Of a stretch of DNA of 64,000 bases, positions 24,155-32,157 are shown piece after piece. Source of the DNA: Streptomyces sp. NBC_00670 (GTDB lineage: Bacteria; Actinomycetota; Actinomycetes; Streptomycetales; Streptomycetaceae); NCBI RefSeq assembly GCF_036226765.1, contig NZ_CP109017.1, forward strand, positions 4,527,001 through 4,591,000. The letters run 5' to 3'. A program made the position numbers and the translations under genes. How positions within the stretch are numbered: the first letter of the stretch is position 1; the number at the start of each line of letters is the position of its first letter. A model generated the notes under the pieces. That model did no database searches, had not been told where the DNA came from, and saw only the letters and a list, made by a program, of their open reading frames with translations.

Positions 24155-25093
24155 ATGAGCACGTACTCCCGCATCCGCACGTTCGGTGACCGCGAGGCCG
24201 GCCCCGGCCGCCCCGTCTACATCACCGGCGAGATCGGCATCAACCACAACGGCGAGCTCGACAACGCCTTCAAGCTGATCGACGTGGCCGCCGAGGCCGG
24301 CTGCGACGCGGTCAAGTTCCAGAAGCGCACGCCCGAGATCTGCACCCCGCGCGACCAGTGGGACATCGAGCGCGACACCCCCTGGGGCCGGATGACCTAC
24401 ATCGACTACCGCCACCGCGTCGAGTTCGGCGAGGACGAGTACCGCCAGATCGACGCGTACTGCAAGGAGAAGGGGATCGCCTGGTTCGCCTCCCCGTGGG
24501 ACACCGAGGCCGTCGCCTTCCTGGAGAAGTTCGACGTCCCCGCCCACAAGGTGGCCTCCGCCTCCCTGACCGACGACGAGCTGCTGCGCGAGCTGCGCGC
24601 GACCGGCCGTACGGTCATCCTCTCCACCGGCATGTCCACGCCGAAGCAGATCCGGCACGCGGTGGAGGTGCTGGGCAGCGACAACATCCTGATGTGCCAC
24701 GCCACGTCGACCTACCCGGCGCAGGCCGAGGAGCTGAACCTCCGCGTCATCAACACCCTCCAGCAGGAGTACCCGAACGTCCCGATCGGCTACTCCGGCC
24801 ACGAGACGGGCCTGCAGACCACGCTGGCCGCGGTCGCGCTCGGCGCCGCGTTCGTCGAGCGGCACATCACCCTCGACCGCGCGATGTGGGGCTCCGACCA
24901 GGCCGCCTCCGTCGAGCCGCAGGGCCTCACGCGCCTGGTCCGCGACATCCGCACCATCGAGGCCTCCCTCGGCGACGGCGTGAAGAAGGTCTACGACTCC
25001 GAGCTCGGCCCGATGAAGAAGCTGCGCCGCGTCTCCGGTGTCGTCGCGGAGGCGGAGATCGCCGCGGCCGCGGGCGAGCCGGTCGCGGTCTGA
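24155..25093 (+). CDS. neuB: NeuB-type nonulosonic acid synthase without SAF domain
   Basis: The 312-residue enzyme condenses PEP with a hexose derivative (ManNAc or mannose, or its 6-phosphate) to a nine-carbon sugar acid. Visible NeuB blocks are ITGEIGINHNGELDNAFKLIDVAAEAGCDAVKFQKR, AWFASPWDTEAVAFLEKF, KVASASLTDDELLRELRATGRTVILSTGMS, LMCHATSTYPAQAEELNLRVI, IGYSGHETG and FVERHITLDRAMWGSDQAASVEP. Most NeuB proteins are ~345 residues with a C-terminal antifreeze-like SAF domain; this one ends after the barrel, so SAF is missing. No UDP-GlcNAc 2-epimerase (NeuC) gene is nearby. That favours Kdn, made from mannose-6-phosphate, as product; this agrees with teichulosonic acid in Streptomyces but is inference. 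Confidence 0.9.
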   Translation: MSTYSRIRTFGDREAGPGRPVYITGEIGINHNGELDNAFKLIDVAAEAGCDAVKFQKRTPEICTPRDQWDIERDTPWGRMTYIDYRHRVEFGEDEYRQIDAYCKEKGIAWFASPWDTEAVAFLEKFDVPAHKVASASLTDDELLRELRATGRTVILSTGMSTPKQIRHAVEVLGSDNILMCHATSTYPAQAEELNLRVINTLQQEYPNVPIGYSGHETGLQTTLAAVALGAAFVERHITLDRAMWGSDQAASVEPQGLTRLVRDIRTIEASLGDGVKKVYDSELGPMKKLRRVSGVVAEAEIAAAAGEPVAV

Positions 25094-25118
25094 CACGGGA
25101 CGGGACGGTCGTACGCCG

Positions 25119-26216
25119 ATGAGCCCCCGCGCCGGATCACCCGGCCCCGGCCCCGGCACTCTCGCCTTCGTCGAGAGCCCGGTGCAACTGCTGAACGTCC
25201 TGGAGTGGGCGCACGCGCACGCCCCGGACGGGCAGTGGCCGCCCGGCGCGGGCCTCACCCTCGTCGTCCTGTCCCCCGTCGACCCCATGACCCGCGGCCA
25301 GCTGCGCCGCATGGCCGAACTGGCGCGGGAGGAGGGTCACGACGTGCGCTGGGAGGAGGCGCGCGGCGGCACCCTCGCCCCCTTCCAGACGGTGGGCGGC
25401 CTGACCTCCCTGCTGCGCCGGGCGCGGCGGGTGGTCATGGGCGACCCGTTCTCCCGCTACGTCCAGCTGCTGCTGACCCTGACGAAGGCCAGCGAGCTGG
25501 TCGTGGTGGACGACGGCACGGCGACGATGGAGTTCGTCACCCAACTGGCCCAGGGCGAACGCCTGGTGCGCTGGCACCGCAAGGGCGGTCGGCCGGCCCC
25601 GCGTGACCTCCTCTTCGCCCCGGTGTCGTCCTCGGCCCGCCGCCGGCTGACCCCGACGCCCGAGCGCACGGTGGAGATCTTCTCCTCCATGCCGATCGAG
25701 AAGATCCCCGACGGCGTCACGGTCACGGCGAACGACTTTGCCTGGACCCGCGCCCGCTTCGGCCCCCCGCGCGTCGCCAAGGGCGCGGACATGGTGGGCA
25801 CCTCGCTGGTGGAGACGGGCGTGGTCGACGCCGACCGCTACCTGGACGCGGTCCGCACCCTGGCCAAGACCCACGGCGCGACCCGCTACTTCGCCCACCG
25901 CCGCGAGAGCACGGAGAAACTCCACCGCCTGGCGGTGGAGACGGGCCTGGAGGTCGTCCGCCCCGACCTCCCCCTGGAACTCATCGCCCGCCGCGGCCCC
26001 GTCGGCCGCACGATCCTCAGCTTCCCCTCCACGGTCGTCCACACCCTCCCCCTCGCCCTGGCCGGCACGGAGGTCCGCGTGGCCGTCTGCGACATAGACC
26101 CCGCCTGGCTCACCACCAAGGCTTCTCCCCGCGCCCAGGGCTTCCTCTCCGGCGTCACCAGCACGGCAAGAGACGTCCACCGGTTGCCGGGGACGTCGGC
26201 GGTGGTGGCGGGGTAG
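25119..26216 (+). CDS. Capsule/GT52-like glycosyltransferase of the nonulosonate operon
   Basis: The 365-residue protein begins TLAFVESPVQLLNVLEWAHAH, a start typical of bacterial sialyltransferase/polysialyltransferase-like GT-B proteins (FxESPxQL). It continues with RRVVMGDPFSRYVQLLLTLTKASELVVVDDGTATMEFV, a late GATRYFAHRRESTEKLH and ELIARRGPVGRTILSFPSTVVHTLPLAL, where the final S/T-rich block is the donor-site signature. It likely transfers a CMP-activated nonulosonic acid. ATG 25119 follows the NeuB stop by 25 nt in the same operon, with a GGGACGG weakly resembling a ribosome binding site. No membrane segment. The exact CAZy family cannot be fixed from sequence reading alone. Confidence 0.7.
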   Translation: MSPRAGSPGPGPGTLAFVESPVQLLNVLEWAHAHAPDGQWPPGAGLTLVVLSPVDPMTRGQLRRMAELAREEGHDVRWEEARGGTLAPFQTVGGLTSLLRRARRVVMGDPFSRYVQLLLTLTKASELVVVDDGTATMEFVTQLAQGERLVRWHRKGGRPAPRDLLFAPVSSSARRRLTPTPERTVEIFSSMPIEKIPDGVTVTANDFAWTRARFGPPRVAKGADMVGTSLVETGVVDADRYLDAVRTLAKTHGATRYFAHRRESTEKLHRLAVETGLEVVRPDLPLELIARRGPVGRTILSFPSTVVHTLPLALAGTEVRVAVCDIDPAWLTTKASPRAQGFLSGVTSTARDVHRLPGTSAVVAG

Positions 26217-26242
26217 GGGGACGGGGAGGATGCGGGGGCCGG

Positions 26243-26332
26243 TCACACCTTGATGACGGTGACGCGGGCTTGGTGGAGCTGGTCCCGCCGGGCCTGGATC
26301 TCTTCCTCGGTGACGGCACCGTGGCCGCTTAC
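26243..26332 (-). pseudogene. In-frame remnant downstream of the DUF397 gene
   Basis: After the TGA of the DUF397 gene, the same frame stays open for 29 codons and ends at TGA 26243. It encodes VSGHGAVTEEEIQARRDQLHQARVTVIKV, which looks like a real helical protein end. It has no ATG, GTG or TTG start in frame. A GTG one base out of frame at the DUF397 stop (GTGAGTAAG) suggests a separate small gene that lost its start by a frameshift. Read-through is the alternative. Confidence 0.3.
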
Positions 26333-26521
26333 TCACTTCGGCCCGCGGGTCGAAGTGAGCGCGCGTATCAGGGTGTGCAGGGCGGCGGGGCTGGTGGTGA
26401 GGGTGGTGTCCGGGGTGTCGCTCTCGCGTAGGTGGACGGTGCCGGTGGGGTCGGTGGCGACGTAGACGCAGTTGGCGGCCTCGGCGCTGTACGTGGACTT
26501 CTGCCAGGTGAGAGGGGGCAT
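26333..26521 (-). CDS. DUF397 small protein (BldB-related)
   Basis: The 62-residue protein has the DUF397 signature: WQKSTYSAEAANCVYVA near the start and VHLRESDTPDT followed by a C-terminal helix. Proteins of this family (BldB relatives) are usually encoded directly after an HTH-DUF5753 regulator of the WhiJ type and are thought to bind or modulate it. Here that regulator ends 8 nt upstream. TGAGGAG precedes the ATG. The function is known only for a few members in Streptomyces development. Confidence 0.85.
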   Translation of the reverse strand: MPPLTWQKSTYSAEAANCVYVATDPTGTVHLRESDTPDTTLTTSPAALHTLIRALTSTRGPK

Positions 26522-26529
26522 GGGGCTCC

Positions 26530-27381
26530 TCAGAGCGTTCCGATGATGCGACTGATGAGGGTTCGGGACTGGGTTTCGGTCAGCGCGCGGGACTCCATGC
26601 GGTCCACTACGGACCGGTACCGGGCCAACTGGGCCTCCGCGTCCAGGAATTCGCAGCCGTGGTCCGAGTCCAGAACCACGGTGTCGAGTTGCGGAACCGG
26701 ACCTGTCGCGTAGGTGATGGGCTGACCCGAGGCAGGGAAGCCCGTCTGCCCGAAGGGGATCACCAGGAGGTTGATCGTGGGCTCTTCGCTCATTGCCAGG
26801 AGATGGGCGAGCTGTGCGCGAGCCACGTCGGGCCCGCCGAATCCCATGCGCAGTGCGGCCTCATGGACGACGGCTGTGTACGGGGTCGCCGGAGAGTCGA
26901 ACAGTACGGCCTGGCGCTTGAGGCGGTAGGAGACGCGGTGCTCCACCTCGTGCGGACGCAAGGGTGGAACCGCCTCGCGCATGGTGGCCCGTGCGTGCTC
27001 CAGCGTCTGCAGCAGACCCGGCATGTGTACGGTGACGGCCACACGCAACGCCGTCGCATGGTGTTCGAGTTCGGCCAGGTCCAGCAGGCCGGACGGCAGA
27101 GTGTCGCGGTATTCGTCCCACCAGCCGCGCCTGCGGCCTCCCGTCATTCCGGCGAGGGCGTCGACATAGGCGTCGTCACCGCAGTCGTAATTGCGTGCCA
27201 ACGCGCGCACGCGGTCGGCGCTGACTGCGTAGCGACCGGCTTCGATGTTGCTGATCCGTGCCTGCGGGCCGCCCAGAAGAGAGGCCGCCGCAGTCGAGGT
27301 GAGTCCCGCGCGCTCACGGAGCTTGCGTAGCTCGGCGCCAAGACGCTGCTGGCGCAGGGTCGCGCCGGGGGCCGGTGGCAT
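26530..27381 (-). CDS. HTH-XRE regulator with DUF5753 (WhiJ-like)
   Basis: The 283-residue protein has an N-terminal XRE helix-turn-helix (LGAELRKLRERAGLTSTAAASLLGGPQARISNIEAGRY, residues ~10-50). A DUF5753 effector domain follows, with recognisable WWDEYRDTLPSGLLDLAELEHHA, VHMPGLLQTLEHARA, EHRVSYRLKRQAVLF and LLVIPFGQTGFPASGQPITYA. ATG 27381 has GAAGG upstream. It pairs with the DUF397 gene downstream and an HATPase gene upstream in the opposite direction, the gene set seen at whiJ and abaA loci. A perfect 9-2-9 palindrome at 27458-27477 in its promoter is a likely binding site. Confidence 0.88.
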   Translation of the reverse strand: MPPAPGATLRQQRLGAELRKLRERAGLTSTAAASLLGGPQARISNIEAGRYAVSADRVRALARNYDCGDDAYVDALAGMTGGRRRGWWDEYRDTLPSGLLDLAELEHHATALRVAVTVHMPGLLQTLEHARATMREAVPPLRPHEVEHRVSYRLKRQAVLFDSPATPYTAVVHEAALRMGFGGPDVARAQLAHLLAMSEEPTINLLVIPFGQTGFPASGQPITYATGPVPQLDTVVLDSDHGCEFLDAEAQLARYRSVVDRMESRALTETQSRTLISRIIGTL

Positions 27382-27457
27382 GGCGGATCGCCTTCTTCGG
27401 TCATACGTGCTACCGGCATCACCCACACGGATGGATGCTGGCAGCTCTTCGTTGATC

Positions 27458-27477
27458 CAATGGAAGTTCTTCCATTG
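27458..27477. promoter_or_regulatory. Perfect palindrome in the WhiJ-like promoter
   Basis: CAATGGAAGTTCTTCCATTG consists of two perfect 9-bp arms and a TT centre. It sits 77 bp upstream of the WhiJ-like start and 136 bp upstream of the divergent HATPase gene. It is probably the operator of the XRE protein. Confidence 0.6.
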
Positions 27478-27612
27478 TGAACGCTACGTTATGCGTGTCG
27501 CGTCGCCCAACTCCCCGCGCCCATAAGCCGGAAGCGCACCAAGTCCTGGCAATGCCACCGCTCGGCGCGGTAGTTGTGCGCGATCGGTTCCCTTTCTCTC
27601 GTGGAGGTGTTC

Positions 27613-28062
27613 ATGGTCACCGTAGCCCCGCCCCGCACCTGGATGTACGCCCTTCGGCTGCCGCACGACCCGCGGGCGGCGGGTGTCGCACGTATGACCG
27701 TGCGGGCTGCCCTGAACGGGCACGGCAGGCGTGACGCGCTGGAGGTCGTCGAGCTGCTGACCTCGGAGCTGGTCACCAACGCCTACCGGCACACCGCCGG
27801 GCCCGCATCCCTGCGGCTGAGCGCGCTCGACGACGGCCGGCTGCGGGTGGGGGTGTGGGACGCCGACCCGCACGTGCCCGCGCCGTTCGACCGGCCTCCC
27901 GGAGAGCGGTGTGCCTTGCCGGAGGTCGGCGGGGAGGGCGGGCGCGGGTTGTTCCTCGTACAGGCGTACGCCGACTCGTGGGGCGGGTGGCCGCTCGGGG
28001 ACGGCCTGCCGGGGCGCGGCGCGGGCAAGCTGCTGTGGTTCGAGGTGCGAGCCGGGGCGTGA
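27613..28062 (+). CDS. HATPase-domain regulatory protein (anti-sigma/AbaA-like)
   Basis: The 149-residue protein is a histidine-kinase-like ATPase of the RsbW/HATPase_c_2 class. The N-box region is ALEVVELLTSELVTNAYRHTAGPASLRLS, and the G-box-like part is LRVGVWDADPHVPAPF followed by GEGGRGLFLVQAYADSWGG. The final W-F motif (KLLWFEVRAG) is common in Streptomyces members. It starts at ATG 27613 after GTGGAGG. Such proteins either bind sigma factors or accompany WhiJ/DUF397 pairs. Its divergent location from the WhiJ-like gene supports the second idea. No phosphatase or STAS partner is adjacent. Confidence 0.82.
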   Translation: MVTVAPPRTWMYALRLPHDPRAAGVARMTVRAALNGHGRRDALEVVELLTSELVTNAYRHTAGPASLRLSALDDGRLRVGVWDADPHVPAPFDRPPGERCALPEVGGEGGRGLFLVQAYADSWGGWPLGDGLPGRGAGKLLWFEVRAGA

Positions 28063-28271
28063 GGTGACGCCGGGGCGTGGCACTCGCCCGGGGGGGGGTG
28101 GTGGAGGTCACGTTACCCGGACGTAGGGGCCGACTCGGCCGACAAGTCCGGGCAGTTTACCCAGGCGTGAAGGTCGTCATGCGGCGTCCGGCCGGGAATT
28201 TTTCGCCCGACGGCCTGAACTTTTGTTGATCACGGGTTAGTTGTGCCCCCGATCGGCCTACCCTTCAAAGG

Positions 28272-29510
28272 GTGAACCATGTGATGTCCCCAGAGTCCGA
28301 GGCCGACATCCCGGGGAACGCTGTGCTCCCCGGCGCACTGCCCGCCGCCCTGCACGCCGAGCTCGTGGCCTTCCGCCGCGATCTGCACATGCACCCGGAG
28401 CTCGGCCACCAGGAGTTCCGTACGACCGCCGCGATCAAGGCCCGGCTGGAGAAGGCGGGGCTCACGCCGCGCGTCCTCGACGGCGGAACCGGCCTCGTCT
28501 GCGACATCGGTGAGACCGGGGAACGGGCCGGCGGCCCGATCCTCGCCCTGCGCGCCGACATCGACGCGCTGCCCATCCCGGACACCAAGGCCGACTGCGC
28601 CTACCGCTCCACCGTCCCCGACCGCGCCCACGCCTGCGGCCACGACGTGCACACCACCGTCGTCCTCGGCACCGCGCTCGTCCTCGCCGAGCTGCACCGC
28701 GAGGGCCGGCTGCCGCGCGGTGTGCGGATGATCTTCCAGCCCGCAGAGGAGGTGCTGCCCGGCGGGGCCTCCGACGTCATCGCCTCCGGCGCCCTCGACG
28801 GCGTCGGCCGCATCATCGCCGTGCACTGCGACCCCAAGGTCGACGCCGGCCGCATCGGCCTGCGCTACGGCGCCATCACCTCCGCCTGCGACCGCGTCGA
28901 GATCGCCCTCGACGGCCCCGGCGGCCACACCGCGCGCCCCCACCAGACCACGGACCTCGTCACCGCCGCCGCCCGCGTCGCCCTCGACGTGCCCGCGCTG
29001 GTGCGCAACCGGGTCGACGCCCGCAGCGGGCTCTCCGTCACCTGGGGCCGCATCGAGTCCGGCCACGCCCCCAACGTCATCCCCCAGCACGCCGAGCTCT
29101 CCGGGACCGTACGGTGCCTGGACCTCGACGCCTGGCGGATCGCGCCCGACGTCGTGCACGCGGCGGTCGACGAGATCGCGGGCATGTACCGCGCCAAGTC
29201 CGAGATCAACTACATCCGGGGCGTCCCGCCGGTCGTCAACGACCCCGTCGTCGCCGAACTGCTGCGCGACGCGATGACCGCGCGGCGCGGCGGCGACTCC
29301 GTCGAGGACACCCCGCAGAGCCTCGGCGGCGAGGACTTCTCCTGGTACCTGGAGCACGTGCCGGGCGCGATGGCCCGCCTCGGCGTGCGCCGGCCCGGCG
29401 ACCTGACCGTCCGCGACCTGCACCAGGGCGACTTCGACGCGGACGAGCAGGCCATCACCGTCGGCGTCGAGATGTTCACCGCGGCGGCGCTGCTGCACCC
29501 GGACCACTGA
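28272..29510 (+). CDS. M20-family metal-dependent amidohydrolase
   Basis: The 412-residue enzyme belongs to the M20D aminoacylase/hippurate hydrolase group, which cuts N-acyl or peptide-like amide bonds using two metal ions. Motifs are FRRDLHMHPELGHQEFRT, ILALRADIDALPI (metal-site Asp region), HACGHDVHTTVVLGTAL (the first metal His), FQPAEEVLPGGA (Glu pair) and a late LGGEDFSWYL (metal Glu). The start could be GTG 28272, GTG 28281 or ATG 28284; they differ by at most four residues. The gene is monocistronic, with its own terminator at 29518-29549. The 28063-28271 gap shows no gene and should hold its promoter. Confidence 0.88.
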   Translation: MNHVMSPESEADIPGNAVLPGALPAALHAELVAFRRDLHMHPELGHQEFRTTAAIKARLEKAGLTPRVLDGGTGLVCDIGETGERAGGPILALRADIDALPIPDTKADCAYRSTVPDRAHACGHDVHTTVVLGTALVLAELHREGRLPRGVRMIFQPAEEVLPGGASDVIASGALDGVGRIIAVHCDPKVDAGRIGLRYGAITSACDRVEIALDGPGGHTARPHQTTDLVTAAARVALDVPALVRNRVDARSGLSVTWGRIESGHAPNVIPQHAELSGTVRCLDLDAWRIAPDVVHAAVDEIAGMYRAKSEINYIRGVPPVVNDPVVAELLRDAMTARRGGDSVEDTPQSLGGEDFSWYLEHVPGAMARLGVRRPGDLTVRDLHQGDFDADEQAITVGVEMFTAAALLHPDH

Positions 29511-29517
29511 CGGTCCC

Positions 29518-29549
29518 GTCCGGCCGGTGCGCACGCCGCCCGGCCGGAC
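29518..29549 (+). terminator. Hairpin after the amidohydrolase
   Basis: Perfect 10-bp stem GTCCGGCCGG / CCGGCCGGAC with a 12-nt loop, 8 nt after the stop. Confidence 0.65.
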
Positions 29550-29631
29550 CCGCCCCTCCGGTCCACGTGCGGGGCCGTCGAACGGCGGCACGAATCGGTA
29601 ACGGCCGCGCAGAACCCCGTTCCCCCCTACT

Positions 29632-29644
29632 TCTACGCGCGTTA
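29632..29644. promoter_or_regulatory. Nucleoside-regulon palindrome, site 1
   Basis: TCTACGCGCGTTA, one of four copies in front of nucleoside genes. It lies 82-94 bp before the first BMP lipoprotein. The sequence equals site 3 at 40012-40024 read on the other strand. Confidence 0.65.
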
Positions 29645-29725
29645 CTGTGCGCCCGAATCGCTGCCGCAGCGGCGCGTTCGACGGAGCTGACCGGCCACGG
29701 GTGCCGGGAACGAAGGGTGCTTGTC

Positions 29726-30811
29726 GTGCGTTCGATCTCCCCCAGAACCAGGTTCTCCCGCGCGGCGGTGGCCGTCGCCGTCGTCGCCCTCGCCGCCGCC
29801 GGGTGCGGCAAGTCCAGCAGCGAGGCCAACAGCTCCGACAACGGCTCGGACAAGAGTTCCTCCGGCGGCTACTCCGGCAAGGGCATCGGCCTGGCGTACG
29901 ACATCGGCGGCAAGGGCGACCAGTCCTTCAACGACGCCGCGTACGCCGGTTTCGCCAAGGCGGAGAAGGAGTTCAAGATCGGCGGGCGGGACATCGAGCC
30001 GCAGGACGGCGAGTCCGACGCCGACAAGATCCAGCGCCTGACCACGCTCGCCAAGGCCGGCTACAACCCGATCATCGGCGTCGGCTACTCCTACGCCCCC
30101 GCGGTCAAGGAGGTCGCCGCGCACTACCCGAAGGTCACCTTCGGCATGATCGACGACGAGACGATCAAGGCGAAGAACGTCGTCGACCTGGTCTTCAGCG
30201 CCGAGCAGTCCTCCTACCTCGCCGGTGTCGCGGCGGCCAAGGCCAGCAAGAAGGACCACATCGGCTTCATCGGCGGCGTCGACATCCCGCTCATCCACAC
30301 GTTCGAGGCCGGCTTCGACCAGGGCGCGAAGTCCGTCAACCCGAAGATCAAGATCGAGTCGCAGTACCTCACGGAGACCGCGGCCGAGGGGGGCTTCTCC
30401 AGCCCCGACAAGGGCCAGAGCGCGGCGGACGGCCAGCTCGACGCGGGCGCGGACGTCATCTACCACGCGGCCGGCCTCTCCGGGCAGGGCGTGATCAAGT
30501 CCGCCGCCACCCACAAGGCGTGGGCGATCGGCGTCGACTCCGACCAGTACAAGCAGTCGGCCCTGGCCAAGTACAAGGACCACATCCTCGGCTCCGCGCT
30601 GAAGAACGTCGGCGGCGCGGTCTACGACCTGGTCAAGTCCGTCCACGAGGGCAAGCCCCTGAGCGGCGTGGTCGTCGGCGACCTCAAGTCCGGCGGCGTC
30701 GGCTTCGCGGACTCCAACCCGAAGTACCGCGCGATGAAGGACGTGGTCGCGGCGGTGGAGCAGGCGAAGCAGGACGTGATCGACGGCAAGGTCACGGTGG
30801 CGACGAAGTAG
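29726..30811 (+). CDS. BMP-family nucleoside-binding lipoprotein (copy 1)
   Basis: The 361-residue product has a signal peptide ending in a lipobox (VVALAAAGC), a Ser-rich linker and a PF02608 BMP/PnrA domain. Visible blocks are IGLAYDIGGKGDQSFNDAAYAG, GYNPIIGVGYSYAPAVKEVA, HIGFIGGVDIPLIHTFEAGFDQGAK, IYHAAGLSGQGVIKSA, and WAIGVDSDQYKQSALAKYKDHILGSALKNVG. It should bind purine nucleosides outside the membrane for the ABC transporter at 34.4-38.6 kb. GTG 29726 has GAAGG 9 nt upstream. It is ~60% similar by eye to copy 2 at 38907-39956. The transporter itself has no other binding protein, so the two may serve one permease with different ligands. Confidence 0.9.
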   Translation: MRSISPRTRFSRAAVAVAVVALAAAGCGKSSSEANSSDNGSDKSSSGGYSGKGIGLAYDIGGKGDQSFNDAAYAGFAKAEKEFKIGGRDIEPQDGESDADKIQRLTTLAKAGYNPIIGVGYSYAPAVKEVAAHYPKVTFGMIDDETIKAKNVVDLVFSAEQSSYLAGVAAAKASKKDHIGFIGGVDIPLIHTFEAGFDQGAKSVNPKIKIESQYLTETAAEGGFSSPDKGQSAADGQLDAGADVIYHAAGLSGQGVIKSAATHKAWAIGVDSDQYKQSALAKYKDHILGSALKNVGGAVYDLVKSVHEGKPLSGVVVGDLKSGGVGFADSNPKYRAMKDVVAAVEQAKQDVIDGKVTVATK

Positions 30812-30838
30812 GGAACGTATCGGCCTGGGGCTCCGTCA

Positions 30839-30973
30839 GCGCCCCATAAGGGGCGCGGGGAACTGCGCGACAAGCCACGATGCCCCCGCACCCGCCCACG
30901 CACCCCACCCACCCGAGCTCTCCCGCGTCGGAGCCCCGGGTGAAGGACGGGAAGGGTAGGGGTGGCGGGGGCG
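30839..30973 (+). repeat. Dispersed mosaic repeat, copy 1
   Basis: Consists of a GCGCCCC-ATAA-GGGGCGC hairpin (30839-30856), continuing GCGGGGAACTGCGCGACAAGC, then a Pro-codon-rich stretch with ACCCGAGCTC, and ending in GGGTGAAGGACGGGAAGGGTA followed by GGGG-rich sequence. Inverted or partial copies occur at 32471-32690, 40120-40205 and 46266-46345. The hairpin probably serves as terminator for the BMP gene. This repeat fills most of the 30812-31095 gap. Confidence 0.75.
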
Positions 30974-31095
30974 ATCAACCCCCCGACCAGCCCCTTCTTC
31001 CATCCAGGGCGCGATTGTCAGTGCCCTCCGGTAGCTTCCGAAGTGCGGGGGGACACAGCGCCCGCACACGCACACGGCCACAGGGGTGGGTGGAC

Positions 31096-32157
31096 ATGGA
31101 CGACGGCACGACAATCGCACAGGACCCGGCACAGCCACCGCCGGAACCCCTGGACGCCCGGCTCGAACGCCACCGCGTCGAGCTCACCGGCTACTGCTAC
31201 CGCATGCTCGGCTCCTCCTTCGAGGCCGAGGACGCGGTCCAGGACACCATGGTCCGCGCCTGGCGCAGCCACGACCGCTTCGAGGGCCGCTCCAGCCTCC
31301 GCTCCTGGCTCTACCGCATCGCGACCAACGTCTGCCTGGACATGCTGAACGCCGGCAACAAACGGGCCCGCCCGATGGACCTCACGGAGTCCACCCCGCT
31401 CGCCCGGGCGGCGCTCGCCCCCCGCCCGGACCACACCTGGCTGGAGCCGGTCCCGGACGCCCGCGTCCTGCCGGTCACCGGCGACCCGGCGGAGGCGGCC
31501 GTGGCCAAGGAGTCCGTCCGGCTCGCCTTCATGGCCGCGCTCCAGCAACTGCCGCCCAAGCAGCGGGCGGTGCTGATCCTGCGCGAGGTGCTCGCCTGGC
31601 GGGCGAGCGAGGTCGCCGAACTCCTCGGCACGTCGGTCGCGTCGGTGAACAGCGCCCTCCAGCGGGCCCGCGCCACGCTCGCCGAGCGCCCGCCGGGGGA
31701 GGGCGCCGACGCCGCCGTCTCCGACCCGCTGGACGAGGAGCAGCGCAAGCTCCTCGAACGGTACGTCGCCGCGTTCGAGGGCTACGACATGACCGCGCTC
31801 ACCGCCCTGCTGGCCGAGGACGCCATCATGACGATGCCGCCGTTCGACCTGTGGCTGCGCGGCCCGGAGGACATCACCGGGTTCATGACGACGCTCGGCG
31901 CGGCGTGCGCGGGGTCGCACCTGGTGCCGGTCGAGGTGAACGGGCTGCCCGGGTTCGCCCAGTACAAGCCGGATCCGGAGGCGGGCGGGTTCACCGCGTG
32001 GGCGGTGCAGGCGCTGGAGATCTCGTCGTCGGAAGGGTCCTCGGCGGCGTCAGGCGGCCGGATCACCGGGTTCCACTGCTTCCTCGACACCCAGCGGTGG
32101 TTCCCGCTGTTCGGGCTCCCGCTCCACCTCGAGGGGAAGCCCGAGGAGACCGAGTAG
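31096..32157 (+). CDS. ECF sigma factor with SnoaL-like C-terminal domain
   Basis: The 353-residue protein is a large ECF sigma factor of the SigJ/TIGR02960 type. Region 2 is ELTGYCYRMLGSSFEAEDAVQDTMVRAWRSHDRFEGRSSLRSWLYRIATNVCLDML; region 4 is LQQLPPKQRAVLILREVLAWRASEVAELLGTSVASVNSALQRARATL. From about residue 215 a SnoaL/NTF2-like domain follows (RKLLERYVAAFEGYDMTALTALLAEDAIMTMPPFDLWLRGPEDI). In this group the C-terminal domain replaces a separate anti-sigma factor. The ATG follows an AGGGGTGGG site. Its 3' end overlaps the convergent STAS gene by 108 bp. Confidence 0.88.
   Translation: MDDGTTIAQDPAQPPPEPLDARLERHRVELTGYCYRMLGSSFEAEDAVQDTMVRAWRSHDRFEGRSSLRSWLYRIATNVCLDMLNAGNKRARPMDLTESTPLARAALAPRPDHTWLEPVPDARVLPVTGDPAEAAVAKESVRLAFMAALQQLPPKQRAVLILREVLAWRASEVAELLGTSVASVNSALQRARATLAERPPGEGADAAVSDPLDEEQRKLLERYVAAFEGYDMTALTALLAEDAIMTMPPFDLWLRGPEDITGFMTTLGAACAGSHLVPVEVNGLPGFAQYKPDPEAGGFTAWAVQALEISSSEGSSAASGGRITGFHCFLDTQRWFPLFGLPLHLEGKPEETE

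Noticed and set aside
10381..26216. Classic antibiotic (secondary-metabolite) cluster
   Set aside because: Gene content is wall-polymer type and resembles a conserved Streptomyces region; no PKS, NRPS or resistance genes.
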